From a virus: a stretch of DNA of 32,429 nt. Each line of letters starts with the position of its first letter. Positions within the stretch are counted from its first letter, which is position 1. The notes beneath the pieces are model-generated. The model was not told the DNA's origin, did not search any database, and worked only from the letters and a program-made list of their open reading frames with translations. The position numbers and the translations under genes were made by a program. Positions 16,172 to 24,103 of this stretch are shown here, one piece after another. The stretch spans positions 1 to 32,429 of IMG/VR virus record IMGVR_UViG_3300030107_000167; one strand, 5' to 3'.

Positions 16172-16471
16172 CTAACACTTCCATCTTTTACGAGCTTGCC
16201 GTAGTCTCGAGTTAGGGTTTTTTGCGGCTTTAGGAAACTTTTTCATCTGACCTGCAGAACGTGCGCAATAAGACTTACGTCTTTTTGCTGCTTTACTGCC
16301 TTTTTTAACTTTACCTGTAACAGCTGTTTTAAGTTTAGATCCAGGGTTTTTCTTTCTATAGGCTTTTACACCTTTTTTGGTCATACCTGCCCCGCTTTTC
16401 GTGGGTCGATAATTAGCGCCCTTTCCTTTTGTAGTGCGCCTTATAGGTTTTTCTTTACGCTTTTTTGCCAC
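16172..16471 (-). CDS. Very basic small phage protein (99 residues)
   Basis: Function not recognised. It has 99 residues with an extreme Lys/Arg content: starts AKKRKEKPIRRTTKGKG, ends in SCARSAGQ-like and RLRQARKRWKC segments. The C-terminus SRLRQARKRWKC resembles a tail I recall in small proteins of marine phages, unverified. The GTG start overlaps the stop of the 63-residue gene (TAGTG), so translation is coupled. The two Cys near the end might form a disulfide or bind metal. A nucleic-acid-binding or DNA-packaging role is an inference from charge only. Confidence 0.75.
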   Translation of the reverse strand: MAKKRKEKPIRRTTKGKGANYRPTKSGAGMTKKGVKAYRKKNPGSKLKTAVTGKVKKGSKAAKRRKSYCARSAGQMKKFPKAAKNPNSRLRQARKRWKC

Positions 16472-16662
16472 TATTTTTTCTTAGTTTTCTTTTTAAGCTT
16501 CTTAGCAGTTTTAGCAGAACGTCTAAAGTCAGCAGCTGTAGGTGCTCCTTTAGCTCCTTTTTTACGAGGTTTTCTGCCCTCTTTACGTTTTTTATTAATA
16601 TTATAATAAAGACCTTTTTTAGCTGTTCTGCCGTCTTTAGTTTTATGTGTCTTTTTTGCCAT
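16471..16662 (-). CDS. Very basic small phage protein (63 residues)
   Basis: A 63-residue, extremely Lys/Arg-rich protein beginning AKKTHKTKDGRTAKKGLYYNI and ending KKTAKKLKKKTKKK-like. The aromatic YYN in the middle is the only non-basic feature of note. It has a strong ribosome site (GGAGGAG upstream of ATG). It is the first of two adjacent basic genes; a third, of 37 residues, lies one gene upstream. Function not recognised; DNA or RNA binding is inferred from composition. Confidence 0.7.
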   Translation of the reverse strand: MAKKTHKTKDGRTAKKGLYYNINKKRKEGRKPRKKGAKGAPTAADFRRSAKTAKKLKKKTKKK

Positions 16663-17339
16663 TACTCCTCCTGATATAAGTTATTAAAAGTTATACTTGG
16701 ATCTAAATAACTTTCGTGACCTTCTGCAGAATGTAATGTTTGTGAAGGAGTAAAATCTGGTGCCCCTTCTCCAGTTACCCACAATGCAGGACTTGTTGCT
16801 CTTACTCTATTGTTAGGTAATGCAATTAAGTTACCTTTCCACTCACAATCTTCTGTAATGTACAATACATGCGATTGTTTGTGTTGTGCAGGACAGTCTG
16901 CTATTTCATTATTTGTATAATCCACGGTAAACATATATTTACCAGTATAAAACTTTCCATCTATTTTGCAAAGCCATGGACTAGAACTAACTCTATCCAT
17001 AACGATTACAGAATGATCTCTTGATTCACAATCCCAAGGTTGAGCTATATGGTCTTCCATAGGCTCTCCCCACTCTTCTAAAGGAATATCGGCTACTAAA
17101 CCTTGTATCGGCATTCTTGCCCACATAGCCCCACCATGAATATTACCTTCTTCCCAATCGTCATATTCTGTTTCACAACCTGTAAACACAACTTGAAAAC
17201 TTAACGAACGGTCAGGAATAGTATTAACAGCGAAAGCGATAGCATGCAAAAATTCTCCGTGGTAGTCACCATGATTAGCAGTAAATTCCCTTCTCACCCA
17301 ACATTTAAAATGTGGAATATTGCTAATTAGATGAGGCAC
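16662..17339 (-). CDS. Conserved-looking phage protein, Trp/Cys-rich (225 residues)
   Basis: A 225-residue protein, starting at a GTG directly after the 37-residue gene's stop. It is rich in Trp, His and Cys (HFKCWVRREFTANHGDYHGE, MWARMPIQGLVADIP, AQPWDCESRDHSVIVMDR) with no signal peptide or obvious catalytic set. I recall similar proteins in uncultured marine phages but know no function. The neat fold-like composition (balanced, not repetitive) suggests a globular, possibly metal-binding protein. Its neighbours are small basic proteins and a lysozyme. Stop overlaps the next ATG by one base. Confidence 0.72.
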   Translation of the reverse strand: MPHLISNIPHFKCWVRREFTANHGDYHGEFLHAIAFAVNTIPDRSLSFQVVFTGCETEYDDWEEGNIHGGAMWARMPIQGLVADIPLEEWGEPMEDHIAQPWDCESRDHSVIVMDRVSSSPWLCKIDGKFYTGKYMFTVDYTNNEIADCPAQHKQSHVLYITEDCEWKGNLIALPNNRVRATSPALWVTGEGAPDFTPSQTLHSAEGHESYLDPSITFNNLYQEE

Positions 17340-17453
17340 TTATTTTCTTTTACGCGTCATTTTTCTTTTCTTAGCGCCGCCTTTCTTTTTATATTTCGAA
17401 GACTTAAGAGCTCCTCCATTTTTTCTATATTTGGTTTTTCTCATTCCAGGCAT
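17340..17453 (-). CDS. Tiny very basic protein (37 residues)
   Basis: A 37-codon ORF beginning MPGMRKTKYRKNGGALKSSK and ending KRKMTRKRK. It is almost entirely Lys, Arg, Gly. AAAGGAG sits 7 bases before the ATG, and the stop is immediately followed by the GTG of the next gene, so the ORF fits the gap exactly. It is the third tiny basic protein in this operon segment. Nucleic-acid binding is inferred from charge only. Confidence 0.7.
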   Translation of the reverse strand: MPGMRKTKYRKNGGALKSSKYKKKGGAKKRKMTRKRK

Positions 17454-17454
17454 T

Positions 17455-17898
17455 TTATTCTCCTTTTAACATTTTTTCTTTTAACCTAACTGCTCGATTA
17501 CCTACTTGGGTAGCCCACTTAGAGTCCATCATCTCCTCAGCAGCTTTCTCCCAATCAGACGCTTGAACAGCGGTTAAAAATTTAACAAATTTGCTCAATC
17601 TAGGTAAACCTAAATTAAACGCCATATTAGCTAAGACACGTTGACGAACGCCATCTAGTTCTGTCCACCATGTCATGTTTTTATCTAATTCTTTACATAC
17701 AATGTCTATATCATTACGAAGACATTCTTTAATTCTTTGTTCTGAAACTGGTGTGCCTATTGGCTTACCGAATTCCTCATCGGTTTCTAATATTAGATGT
17801 CCTACTCCAAACGTTGGGTAGCCAAGATGATCTAAATAAATCTCATATTCATAGCCTTCATCTTGTATTAATTCTTTTTCTAACTCATCTATGTTCAT
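17455..17898 (-). CDS. T4-type lysozyme (GH24 endolysin)
   Basis: The phage endolysin, a muramidase of the T4 lysozyme type that cuts peptidoglycan. I start at ATG 17898 (MNIDELEKELIQDEGYE), 147 residues; a longer in-frame start gives 34 residues lacking any lysozyme feature. Catalytic Glu14, Asp23 and Thr29 keep T4 spacing (Glu11-Asp20-Thr26) within QDEGYEYEIYLDHLGYPTFG, followed by GVGHL. Further conserved pieces are ANMAFNLGLPRL and WATQVGNRAVRLKE. T4 lysozyme is 164 residues, so this is slightly short but complete. ATG overlaps the previous stop (ATGA). No signal peptide, so it needs the holin. Confidence 0.93.
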   Translation of the reverse strand: MNIDELEKELIQDEGYEYEIYLDHLGYPTFGVGHLILETDEEFGKPIGTPVSEQRIKECLRNDIDIVCKELDKNMTWWTELDGVRQRVLANMAFNLGLPRLSKFVKFLTAVQASDWEKAAEEMMDSKWATQVGNRAVRLKEKMLKGE

Positions 17899-18221
17899 AA
17901 TATCGATACCGTAGTTGATCCGTTTGTTGAAACAGAAATTTTTCCAAGAGAAGCCACACCCTCTACTCCATTTTCTGTTCCCGTATAAATATCTACCCAT
18001 TGCTCACCTGTCCATAATTGTAGTTGGTCAGTACTTAGGTTCCAAATAATATCGCCTTTCTGAAACTGATTTTCGTTACGTTGTGTCTCGTTTACAGAAA
18101 GCGTTGAGTCTATGTCTACTTTATTAAGACTAAGCTCTAAAACTCTAACCAACCTGTTAAAAGTTTCAGGAGATATTTCTCCTATAGCGACTGGTAATTT
18201 TGTCTCTAATATTTTAGCCAC
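17895..18221 (-). CDS. Small putative structural protein (108 residues)
   Basis: A 108-residue protein beginning AKILETKLPVAIGEISPETF with a GTG start that overlaps the stop of the 628-residue gene (TAGTG). The middle contains KGDIIWNLSTDQLQLWTGEQW, a small beta-hairpin-like pattern often seen in tail or baseplate accessory proteins, and the end is Thr/Ser-rich. No enzyme motif. Its place between the hub-like protein and lysozyme suggests a tail accessory role; inference. Confidence 0.68.
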   Translation of the reverse strand: MAKILETKLPVAIGEISPETFNRLVRVLELSLNKVDIDSTLSVNETQRNENQFQKGDIIWNLSTDQLQLWTGEQWVDIYTGTENGVEGVASLGKISVSTNGSTTVSIL

Positions 18222-20107
18222 TATCGCCTACCATTCGGCTGAACATCCATTCTAGTAACGCCCACTCTAAATCCAACCCCTAGATTATCTCCAGAAGTGT
18301 TATCATCATCAGACTCAACCCTTAACACAGCTTGTCTAGCTCGAATTCTAGTATCTATCTTAGATGTGCTACTTGTGCAAGTAGCTGTGGTAGCCGTTGA
18401 TAAACTTTCGGCAGGAAAATTTCTAGTTTTCACGACTACATTTACAGTTTGTCCTGTTCCCCCGTCTCCTGTAAATTTTATATCAGGAATGATTCTTCTA
18501 ATTGATTGAAAATCTTCTCCGTCAGCTAAGTTAAAGTCACTAGATTCTATGAAAACGTTATCCATCGCAGCACCGTCTGCATCATTACCTGTTTCATGAT
18601 TATATAAATATCCTACGTTGCTTGTGGTGTATGTCGCCATTGGATTATTAAATATGCCTTCATCTATCCATGCACTTCGGGTAAGTTCTCCGATTGTCCA
18701 AGTTCCGTCTTCATAATTAAATACAACATATTTATCTATAACGGTAGAAGTTTCTGAACAATAAAACCAACCTACTTCATCAAACTCTTTATTCACAAAA
18801 CCAAAAATTTGAAAAACTTGGCTTTCATTAAGATCGCTAAACACGTAGTTTTGTACCGTACAGGGTATGTCTTGAACAGAACCGTTATAAGTGTAAAAAC
18901 CTTTTTTATCCATCCAAAACACTCCTTTAGGAGTATTAATTGCACCATTCGGAGAAATAAGCCCCACACCTTCATTTACTAAATTTATACCGAACGTAAA
19001 AGGCTGACCTATAAAACTCATAGAATATAAAGCTGTGTCAGTCCAAATTAAAGTTTCTTGTCTGGCTCGCAAGGCTCCTATAATTTGAGACCCTGCGGAT
19101 AAACGCAAAGATCCTGCTGTATTTGTTGGTAAAGGCTCCCATTCAGTAACGTTTTCTTGATCGCTCCAAGCGACTAACAATGGATCAAGCGTTCCTGACC
19201 TAGAGCTTCCCGATATAGGATCAGCCCCTAAACATATAACGTGTCTGTCTATATCACTAACCAAAACCTGCAACGCTTTTGTTGGTGCTAGGTTTGCCCC
19301 CGCTAAATCCGATAAAGCCACAGCTCTAGTAGTTCCTAAAGTGGCTGCACTTACGTCATAGTAGAACACACCTCCCGATCTAACGTTTATAACCAAGTCT
19401 TCACCGAAATTGTCGTGTGACCATAATCTTAGTTGGTTAGCAGCTGTAATTGCCGTAGAAGATCCCCATGTGCCTGCTCCCCATGTACTTACTCCCCAAC
19501 CTGTGGATTCAACATAAACGTCTAAGCCTACATTAATTTGATAAGCACCGACAACAGAAGAACCTCCATTACCGCTGTCACTGGCGTTTGCTGTTACAGT
19601 TGCGTCTGAAGTATCTTTCGCTGTGATCGTATAACTATTAGCGTTAACAACCGTTGCTATTTGGTACTCTTGATTTAAGACAGCAGCAGTTATATTTCCA
19701 CCAAGCGTGGCTGCTCCAGAAAAAGTTACAAAATCATTTTGTTGTGCGCCGTGAGCTGTGTCGGTTACTGTAAGTGTAGAACTTCCGTTAGTAGCTGAAA
19801 ACGTGACGTCTCCTGCGGCGGTCGTTAGTCTTATCGGAGTGATGTCATAAAAGTTGTCTCCTTCCCTCACATAGTATTTCCAAGTAGCCCCTAAACCAAG
19901 ATATTTAGTTAAAGATAAATCTACCCAAGCATGTAACGCTCGAACAGTTGATTGATAAGTATTTAAAGTGGCTTTAGCCCAGCCACCTATTTTTTCTGGT
20001 AGTCCTTTACGAAATCTAACAAGGTTGGCATTAAACCAGCCACCTTCGTTAGAGTAATCTGTTCCCTCTCGATTGATCCCTGGACGAAAAATATACTTCG
20101 TTAACAT
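18221..20107 (-). CDS. P22 gp10-like tail hub / DNA-stabilisation protein
   Basis: A 628-residue structural protein of the phage-stabilisation type that closes the portal-tail channel in P22 (gp10, 472 residues). Supporting pattern: N-terminus FRPGINREGTDYSNEGGWFN followed by a long beta-rich body. A Trp-rich motif GWGVSTWGAGTWGSS lies near residue 205. Beta-propeller-like strands such as LIWTDTALYSMSFIGQPFTF, ISPNGAINTPKGVFWMDKKG and YNYEDGTWTIGEL-like pieces follow. The C-terminus is Asn/Arg-rich. An inserted immunoglobulin-like Ser/Thr-rich segment (about residues 100-190) may explain the added length. Assignment to gp10 is by pattern and neck-gene context, not alignment. Confidence 0.75.
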   Translation of the reverse strand: MLTKYIFRPGINREGTDYSNEGGWFNANLVRFRKGLPEKIGGWAKATLNTYQSTVRALHAWVDLSLTKYLGLGATWKYYVREGDNFYDITPIRLTTAAGDVTFSATNGSSTLTVTDTAHGAQQNDFVTFSGAATLGGNITAAVLNQEYQIATVVNANSYTITAKDTSDATVTANASDSGNGGSSVVGAYQINVGLDVYVESTGWGVSTWGAGTWGSSTAITAANQLRLWSHDNFGEDLVINVRSGGVFYYDVSAATLGTTRAVALSDLAGANLAPTKALQVLVSDIDRHVICLGADPISGSSRSGTLDPLLVAWSDQENVTEWEPLPTNTAGSLRLSAGSQIIGALRARQETLIWTDTALYSMSFIGQPFTFGINLVNEGVGLISPNGAINTPKGVFWMDKKGFYTYNGSVQDIPCTVQNYVFSDLNESQVFQIFGFVNKEFDEVGWFYCSETSTVIDKYVVFNYEDGTWTIGELTRSAWIDEGIFNNPMATYTTSNVGYLYNHETGNDADGAAMDNVFIESSDFNLADGEDFQSIRRIIPDIKFTGDGGTGQTVNVVVKTRNFPAESLSTATTATCTSSTSKIDTRIRARQAVLRVESDDDNTSGDNLGVGFRVGVTRMDVQPNGRR

Positions 20108-20115
20108 CTGTCATT

Positions 20116-20292
20116 TTAAAATAATTGTTCTGCTAAAATAGCACCAGCACTTAGTAATAAAGTAACTAAAGTAGCAATAACAAAAAGTTCAAGACGTTTT
20201 ATTCGATGAATAGTTTCTAACCAGCGTTCAGTACAAACTGCTTCGTGTCTTTCAATATGTGCCGCTACTTCCATTACGGTTTTTTTAGGCAT
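20116..20292 (-). CDS. Small coil-plus-TM protein (58 residues), XhlA/holin-like
   Basis: A 58-codon ORF: MPKKTVMEVAAHIERHEAVC, a charged helix through ETIHRIKRLE, then one TM (LFVIATLVTLLLSAGAILAE). This helix-then-TM build resembles XhlA-like lysis accessory proteins. Its ATG shares a base with the stop of the 53-residue gene (TAATG), and 8 bases separate it from the next gene, so it belongs to the operon. A role in lysis or membrane anchoring is inferred. Confidence 0.6.
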   Translation of the reverse strand: MPKKTVMEVAAHIERHEAVCTERWLETIHRIKRLELFVIATLVTLLLSAGAILAEQLF

Positions 20293-20453
20293 TATTTATC
20301 TTTAGCTTTGCCTATATTCAAAGCTAAAAAATCTATAATTTTATAAAGTTTTGCTAATAATTTATCTCCTTGAGGAGTTGGTGTAACCGCAGCTACAAGT
20401 GAAGCTATAGCTATAATTGCTGTTACCCACATAAATAAATTAATCCACATCAT
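20292..20453 (-). CDS. Small membrane protein (53 residues)
   Basis: A 53-codon ORF starting MMWINLFMWVTAIIAIASLV. I use the first of two adjacent ATGs because AAGGAG lies 6 bases upstream. One N-terminal TM (about residues 4-23), then TPTPQGDKLLAKLYKIIDFL and a basic end NIGKAKDK. I recall similar short proteins with a TPTP-D-KLYKIIDFLALNIGKAK tail in other phages, unverified. A small membrane or holin-like role is inferred. It overlaps the preceding gene. Confidence 0.62.
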   Translation of the reverse strand: MMWINLFMWVTAIIAIASLVAAVTPTPQGDKLLAKLYKIIDFLALNIGKAKDK

Positions 20454-20676
20454 CTTTTTCTCCTTTTCCGTTTGGTTTAGGTTCTTCTATAACTTCTAAA
20501 GTGCTTTGATAAGCAACTAAAGCAGTTACTCGTATGTCCAGTTGATATTGCAACTGTCCAATCTGTTCCTGAAGATTCTTAATTTCTGCTTGTAAAGTCT
20601 CTGTGTATGCAATCCTTTGTTGTAGTCTAGGGTCTACAGACTGTTCTTCAGTTTCTTGTGTTCTTTTTTCAGTCAT
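20440..20676 (-). CDS. Small coiled-coil protein (78 residues)
   Basis: A 78-residue acidic protein, largely one heptad-patterned helix (about residues 15-60, RLQQRIAYTETLQAEIKNLQ then EQIGQLQYQLDIRV). No membrane segment. Both ends are hydrophilic. It starts at the last base of the 99-residue gene and overlaps the 53-residue gene. Function not recognised; such coils often act as assembly or linker proteins. Confidence 0.65.
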   Translation of the reverse strand: MTEKRTQETEEQSVDPRLQQRIAYTETLQAEIKNLQEQIGQLQYQLDIRVTALVAYQSTLEVIEEPKPNGKGEKDDVD

Positions 20677-20975
20677 TACGAATTAGCTGAGATGTATGCT
20701 TTACCTGTAGTAATAGCTGTACTGCAATCATTCTTTTTACTTGAAGATGATCCTTTTACGTTAGGTGTGTCATTTTCGCCATCATAAGCTAATATAATTT
20801 CTAAGTGGTCAACATTACGTTGTACGCATGCGTTTATGTTCGCTTGTGACATATCTGTATCAGCTTCTGATGAACCACCAACATATACTGATTTCTTACC
20901 ATTAGTATTAATGTCGTTGATAAGCGTTACGCTGTCTGTTGCTGTTGTTAAACATTCTGCTACTGTTTGAGCCAT
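20676..20975 (-). CDS. Small phage protein of unknown function (99 residues)
   Basis: A 99-residue hydrophilic protein starting MAQTVAECLTTATDSVTLIN with a GGAG ribosome site. It contains four Cys, with CVQRNVDHLEIILAYDGEND as the most ordered stretch, and ends in Ser/Thr-rich KAYISANS. Found immediately after the fibre gene, so it may be a fibre chaperone or accessory; that is inferred from position only. I do not recognise the family. Confidence 0.65.
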   Translation of the reverse strand: MAQTVAECLTTATDSVTLINDINTNGKKSVYVGGSSEADTDMSQANINACVQRNVDHLEIILAYDGENDTPNVKGSSSSKKNDCSTAITTGKAYISANS

Positions 20976-20991
20976 ATTATTCTCCGTTTAA

Positions 20992-23900
20992 TTAACTTTC
21001 TAATGCGGCAACTCTAGTAGTCAACGCATCTATTTTATTATCAGCTTCCTGCAAAGCCTTAACTAGAATTGGTATAAGTTCTCCTTCTGATAAACCTTGT
21101 GTGCTGTCATCCATTTCCATCCAAAGATTAAAAGATTTTGAATCTAAACTATTACTATCTAATAAAGCTTTTACTTCTTGTGCAATAAAACCATGTTTTA
21201 AATCTGCTGTTTCTGAGTCTTGATTTACACGCTTATTTGAACCTTCTTTGTAATAATCTAAAGAATTGTCTACATCTTTTTCTTTTTTCCAGTTATAAGT
21301 AACTGGTCTTAAAGCATTTACAAAATTTAATCCTAAAGTGTGGTCTGCAATGTTTTCTTTCAACCTTGAGTCTGATGTACCAGTCCATGATGATCCCCCA
21401 GGTTGTATATATGTTCTATCAGAACCAAATCCTAGTGTTATATATATACTTGAAGAAGAAGCAGAAGATACACTTCCTCCGATAGTTATCGAACCATCAA
21501 TATTTTGTGAAGTAGTTTGATAACCTATAGATACTTGTCGGTCTGCTGTAGTACAGTTTTGTCCTGCTGCAGTCCCTACCATTACATTACCATAGCCTGT
21601 TGTTATTGCTCCACCAGAACTATCCCCTAGTCCTGTGTTGTAGTCTGCTGTAGTAACTGCTGCTAAAGCACCTTGACCGAATGCAACATTTTGGTCTCCA
21701 GTTGTAGCCACTGCTAGAGCATTTACACCCATAACCGTGTTGTAACTACCTGTAGTAACTGCATCTGCTGCGTTCATACCAACTGCTGTATTTTGAGTCC
21801 CTGTTGTATTCGCTGTTAAAGCATTATAACCAACTGCTGTATTGTTATCTGCTGTAGTGGCACTATCTAAAGCCCCCGCACCAACTGCTACATTATGGTC
21901 GCCTGTAGTAGTTAAAGCTAATGCTCTCCATCCAAACGATGTATTGTACTCACCTGATGTATTAGCTACCGAAGCTTGTTCACCCATAGCTGTGTTTGCA
22001 TCAGCAGTATTAAGTTTTAAAGCATCATACCCAACAGCAGTATTTTGTGCACCTGTTACTACAGTAGTTAAAGCTTGGTATCCTACCGCGGTATTTCTAT
22101 CTGCTGTGGTGTTTGCATCTAAAGCATAAGCTCCTAGAGCAGTATTTTGTGTTCCTGTTGTGTTTGCAAATAAAGCTGTATAACCTACAGCAGTATTATT
22201 TGAAGCTGTAGTTGCACTACCAAGAGCCGACCTACCGAAAGCTGTGTTGTAATTACCAGTAGTATTCGCATCCAAGGCATTATGACCTACAACTACGTTT
22301 TCTTGTCCTTCAGTATTAGCAGACATAGTATTCAAACCTACTGCTATATTTGTATGTCCTGTGGTGTTTGCTCCTAAAGCACCAACTCCAACAGCTAAAT
22401 TAACATAACCTGTAGTGTTCGCATCTAACGCATTCATACCAACTGCTACATTACTGTAGCCTGTAGTGTTTAATGCTAAAGCATCGTGACCAACTGCTGT
22501 GTTATTAGAAGCTGTAGTGTTTTCTTTCAAAGCATTTGTGCCAACAGCAACATTACTTGTTCCTGTTGTATTGTCTTGCAAGGCTAAATAACCCATTGCT
22601 ATGTTATTGTCTGCTGTAGTAGCTGCTGATAAAGCACCATATCCTACTGCTGTGTTTTCTGAACCTGTCGTATTTGCATCTAAAGCTAAACCACCGATAG
22701 CTACATTTTGGTCACCTGTAGTTGTAGCATATGCTGCATTGTACCCAACAGCTACGTTATATGTGTCAGAATCAGAAGATGGATTCATTAAGGCTAATGA
22801 TTGATAACCAACTGCAACATTTCTGTCACCTTCTGTGTTTGCTTGTAAAGACTTTTGACCTACAGCTACGTTTGTATTACCTGTAGTATTTGCCCTTAAA
22901 GCATCTACACCAATCGCAACACTATTACCACCAGTTGTTGACAAGCGTAATGCATCATGTCCAATTGCTACGTTGTCACTAGCAGTCGTAGAAGTTAGTA
23001 AAGCATCTTTTCCTACCGCAGTATTTTGTGAGCCTGTAGTGTTTGCACCTAAGGCAGAATAACCGACTGCTGTATTGTTATCTGCTGTTGTGTTTGCATC
23101 TAAAGCTAAACCACCGATAGCAACATTACCTGTTCCTGTAGTTATCAAAAGACCCGCATTAGCTCCTACTGCCACATTATAAGCATCAGTAGCCGAAGTA
23201 AAGTTTTGTGTAAATAAAGCTTGTCTACCTACAGCTACAGAATTTTGACCTAGAGTATCTGTTGTTAAAGCATTTGCTCCAACAGCCACGTTTGAAGAAC
23301 CTGTTGTTAAAGCATCTAAAGCACCAGAGCCTACTGCTGTGTTTTGAAGTCCTGTCGTGGTTGCTGCTAAAGAATTAAACCCAACTGCTACATTATTATC
23401 ACCAGTAGTTAAAGCTGCAAAGACATCAACACCTAACCCAACATTATAGTTAGCAGCATCTATAGTTCCTGTAGCATTATCACCAATCATAATTGATGAA
23501 GTTCCAAAAGTCTTACTGGTTATGCCGTTATAACTAGCTGCTGTAGAAGCTCCTGTTGTAGCTAAATCTCCACCTATTGAAACATCATCTGTAACTGTTA
23601 AATCGTCTTGTACTTTTAAGTCTACTGTTGAAAGACTAGCAAAAGCGTCTACTACTGCTGCTCCACTACCAGCACCATCTAAGTAGACTGCTTTTACATC
23701 ACCTGGAGGTATAGTTATGTTAGCTCCAGAACCTTGTGAAATAATAATGTTTTGAGATCCGCTTGTGCCGTTTTCTATAAACTGCACCCTACTTATAGTG
23801 TTTGGTGCAATCGTAATCGTACAGGCTGAATCTAGTGTACCTGTATATTTAAGGTACATAGCTCTACCAGGATCAGTTGCTCCATCAGCAACTGTAGTGG

Positions 23901-24054
23901 TGTGAGTATCAGCGTTAGTAGTGATAGCTTCAGTACCAAAACCTAAAGCTTCTCCAATCAATTCCAGGTTGGTGTTCGTACTTGTTCCCCAAGTACCTGA
24001 CTCATCGCCAGTAGAAATTTCTTTAAGTCTTAAATCATTTACATAAGTAGCCAT
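20992..24054 (-). CDS. Tail fibre with beta-roll repeats and S74 self-cleaving chaperone
   Basis: A 1020-residue fibre. The N-terminal 200 residues probably attach to the tail (LRLKEISTGDESGTWGTSTN, a Trp/Gly-type phage fibre start). Residues about 204-850 hold roughly 38 copies of a 17-residue unit, consensus NTAVGYDALDANTTGSQ, similar to trimeric autotransporter head repeats (NSVAIGxxA). The C-terminal part is a peptidase S74 intramolecular chaperone, with SDSRLKENI at 894-902, where the Ser-Lys dyad drives autocleavage after trimer folding, then LRPVTYNWKK, LKHGFIAQEV and a terminal coiled coil (ALQEADNKIDALTTRVAALE). A good promoter lies 20 bases upstream. Receptor binding at the host surface is inferred; trimeric assembly follows from the domain family. 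Confidence 0.93.
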   Translation of the reverse strand: MATYVNDLRLKEISTGDESGTWGTSTNTNLELIGEALGFGTEAITTNADTHTTTVADGATDPGRAMYLKYTGTLDSACTITIAPNTISRVQFIENGTSGSQNIIISQGSGANITIPPGDVKAVYLDGAGSGAAVVDAFASLSTVDLKVQDDLTVTDDVSIGGDLATTGASTAASYNGITSKTFGTSSIMIGDNATGTIDAANYNVGLGVDVFAALTTGDNNVAVGFNSLAATTTGLQNTAVGSGALDALTTGSSNVAVGANALTTDTLGQNSVAVGRQALFTQNFTSATDAYNVAVGANAGLLITTGTGNVAIGGLALDANTTADNNTAVGYSALGANTTGSQNTAVGKDALLTSTTASDNVAIGHDALRLSTTGGNSVAIGVDALRANTTGNTNVAVGQKSLQANTEGDRNVAVGYQSLALMNPSSDSDTYNVAVGYNAAYATTTGDQNVAIGGLALDANTTGSENTAVGYGALSAATTADNNIAMGYLALQDNTTGTSNVAVGTNALKENTTASNNTAVGHDALALNTTGYSNVAVGMNALDANTTGYVNLAVGVGALGANTTGHTNIAVGLNTMSANTEGQENVVVGHNALDANTTGNYNTAFGRSALGSATTASNNTAVGYTALFANTTGTQNTALGAYALDANTTADRNTAVGYQALTTVVTGAQNTAVGYDALKLNTADANTAMGEQASVANTSGEYNTSFGWRALALTTTGDHNVAVGAGALDSATTADNNTAVGYNALTANTTGTQNTAVGMNAADAVTTGSYNTVMGVNALAVATTGDQNVAFGQGALAAVTTADYNTGLGDSSGGAITTGYGNVMVGTAAGQNCTTADRQVSIGYQTTSQNIDGSITIGGSVSSASSSSIYITLGFGSDRTYIQPGGSSWTGTSDSRLKENIADHTLGLNFVNALRPVTYNWKKEKDVDNSLDYYKEGSNKRVNQDSETADLKHGFIAQEVKALLDSNSLDSKSFNLWMEMDDSTQGLSEGELIPILVKALQEADNKIDALTTRVAALES
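21505..23445 (-). repeat. About 38 degenerate tandem copies of a 51-bp unit in the fibre gene
   Basis: The coding region for fibre residues about 204-850 repeats every 51 bases (17 codons), with variable copies. A few units differ slightly in length; longer insertions such as ALMNPSSDSDTYN and FTQNFTSATDAYN occur twice, suggesting duplication of larger blocks. It could expand or contract by recombination. Confidence 0.8.
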
Positions 24055-24074
24055 TTATTTCTCCGTACATTTTG

Positions 24075-24103
24075 ATTATATTCTCTTTTTTCATAAGTGT
24101 TAA
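24075..24103 (-). promoter_or_regulatory. Sigma-70-like promoter for the tail fibre gene
   Basis: On the minus strand, a -35 box TTAACA (24098-24103, five of six consensus bases) and a perfect -10 box TATAAT (24075-24080) are separated by exactly 17 bases. Initiation is predicted near 24068, giving about a 13-base leader with GGAG before the fibre ATG at 24054. The -35 overlaps the stop codon of the upstream gene. This would boost fibre transcription inside the late operon using host RNA polymerase. Not experimentally supported. Confidence 0.6.

Noticed and set aside
17899-18000. N-terminal extension of the lysozyme (34 residues)
   Set aside because: It lies in another frame of the 108-residue gene, has no lysozyme features, and the ATG at 17898 forms the usual ATGA overlap.
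21505-23445. CRISPR-like array
   Set aside because: The 51-base units are coding, degenerate, and in a single open frame giving beta-roll repeats; there are no spacers or conserved short repeats.
24035-24094. 19-codon ORF starting MKKENIIKMYGEI at the fibre 5' end
   Set aside because: It overlaps the promoter spacer and -10 box and the fibre start in another frame, and lacks a ribosome site.
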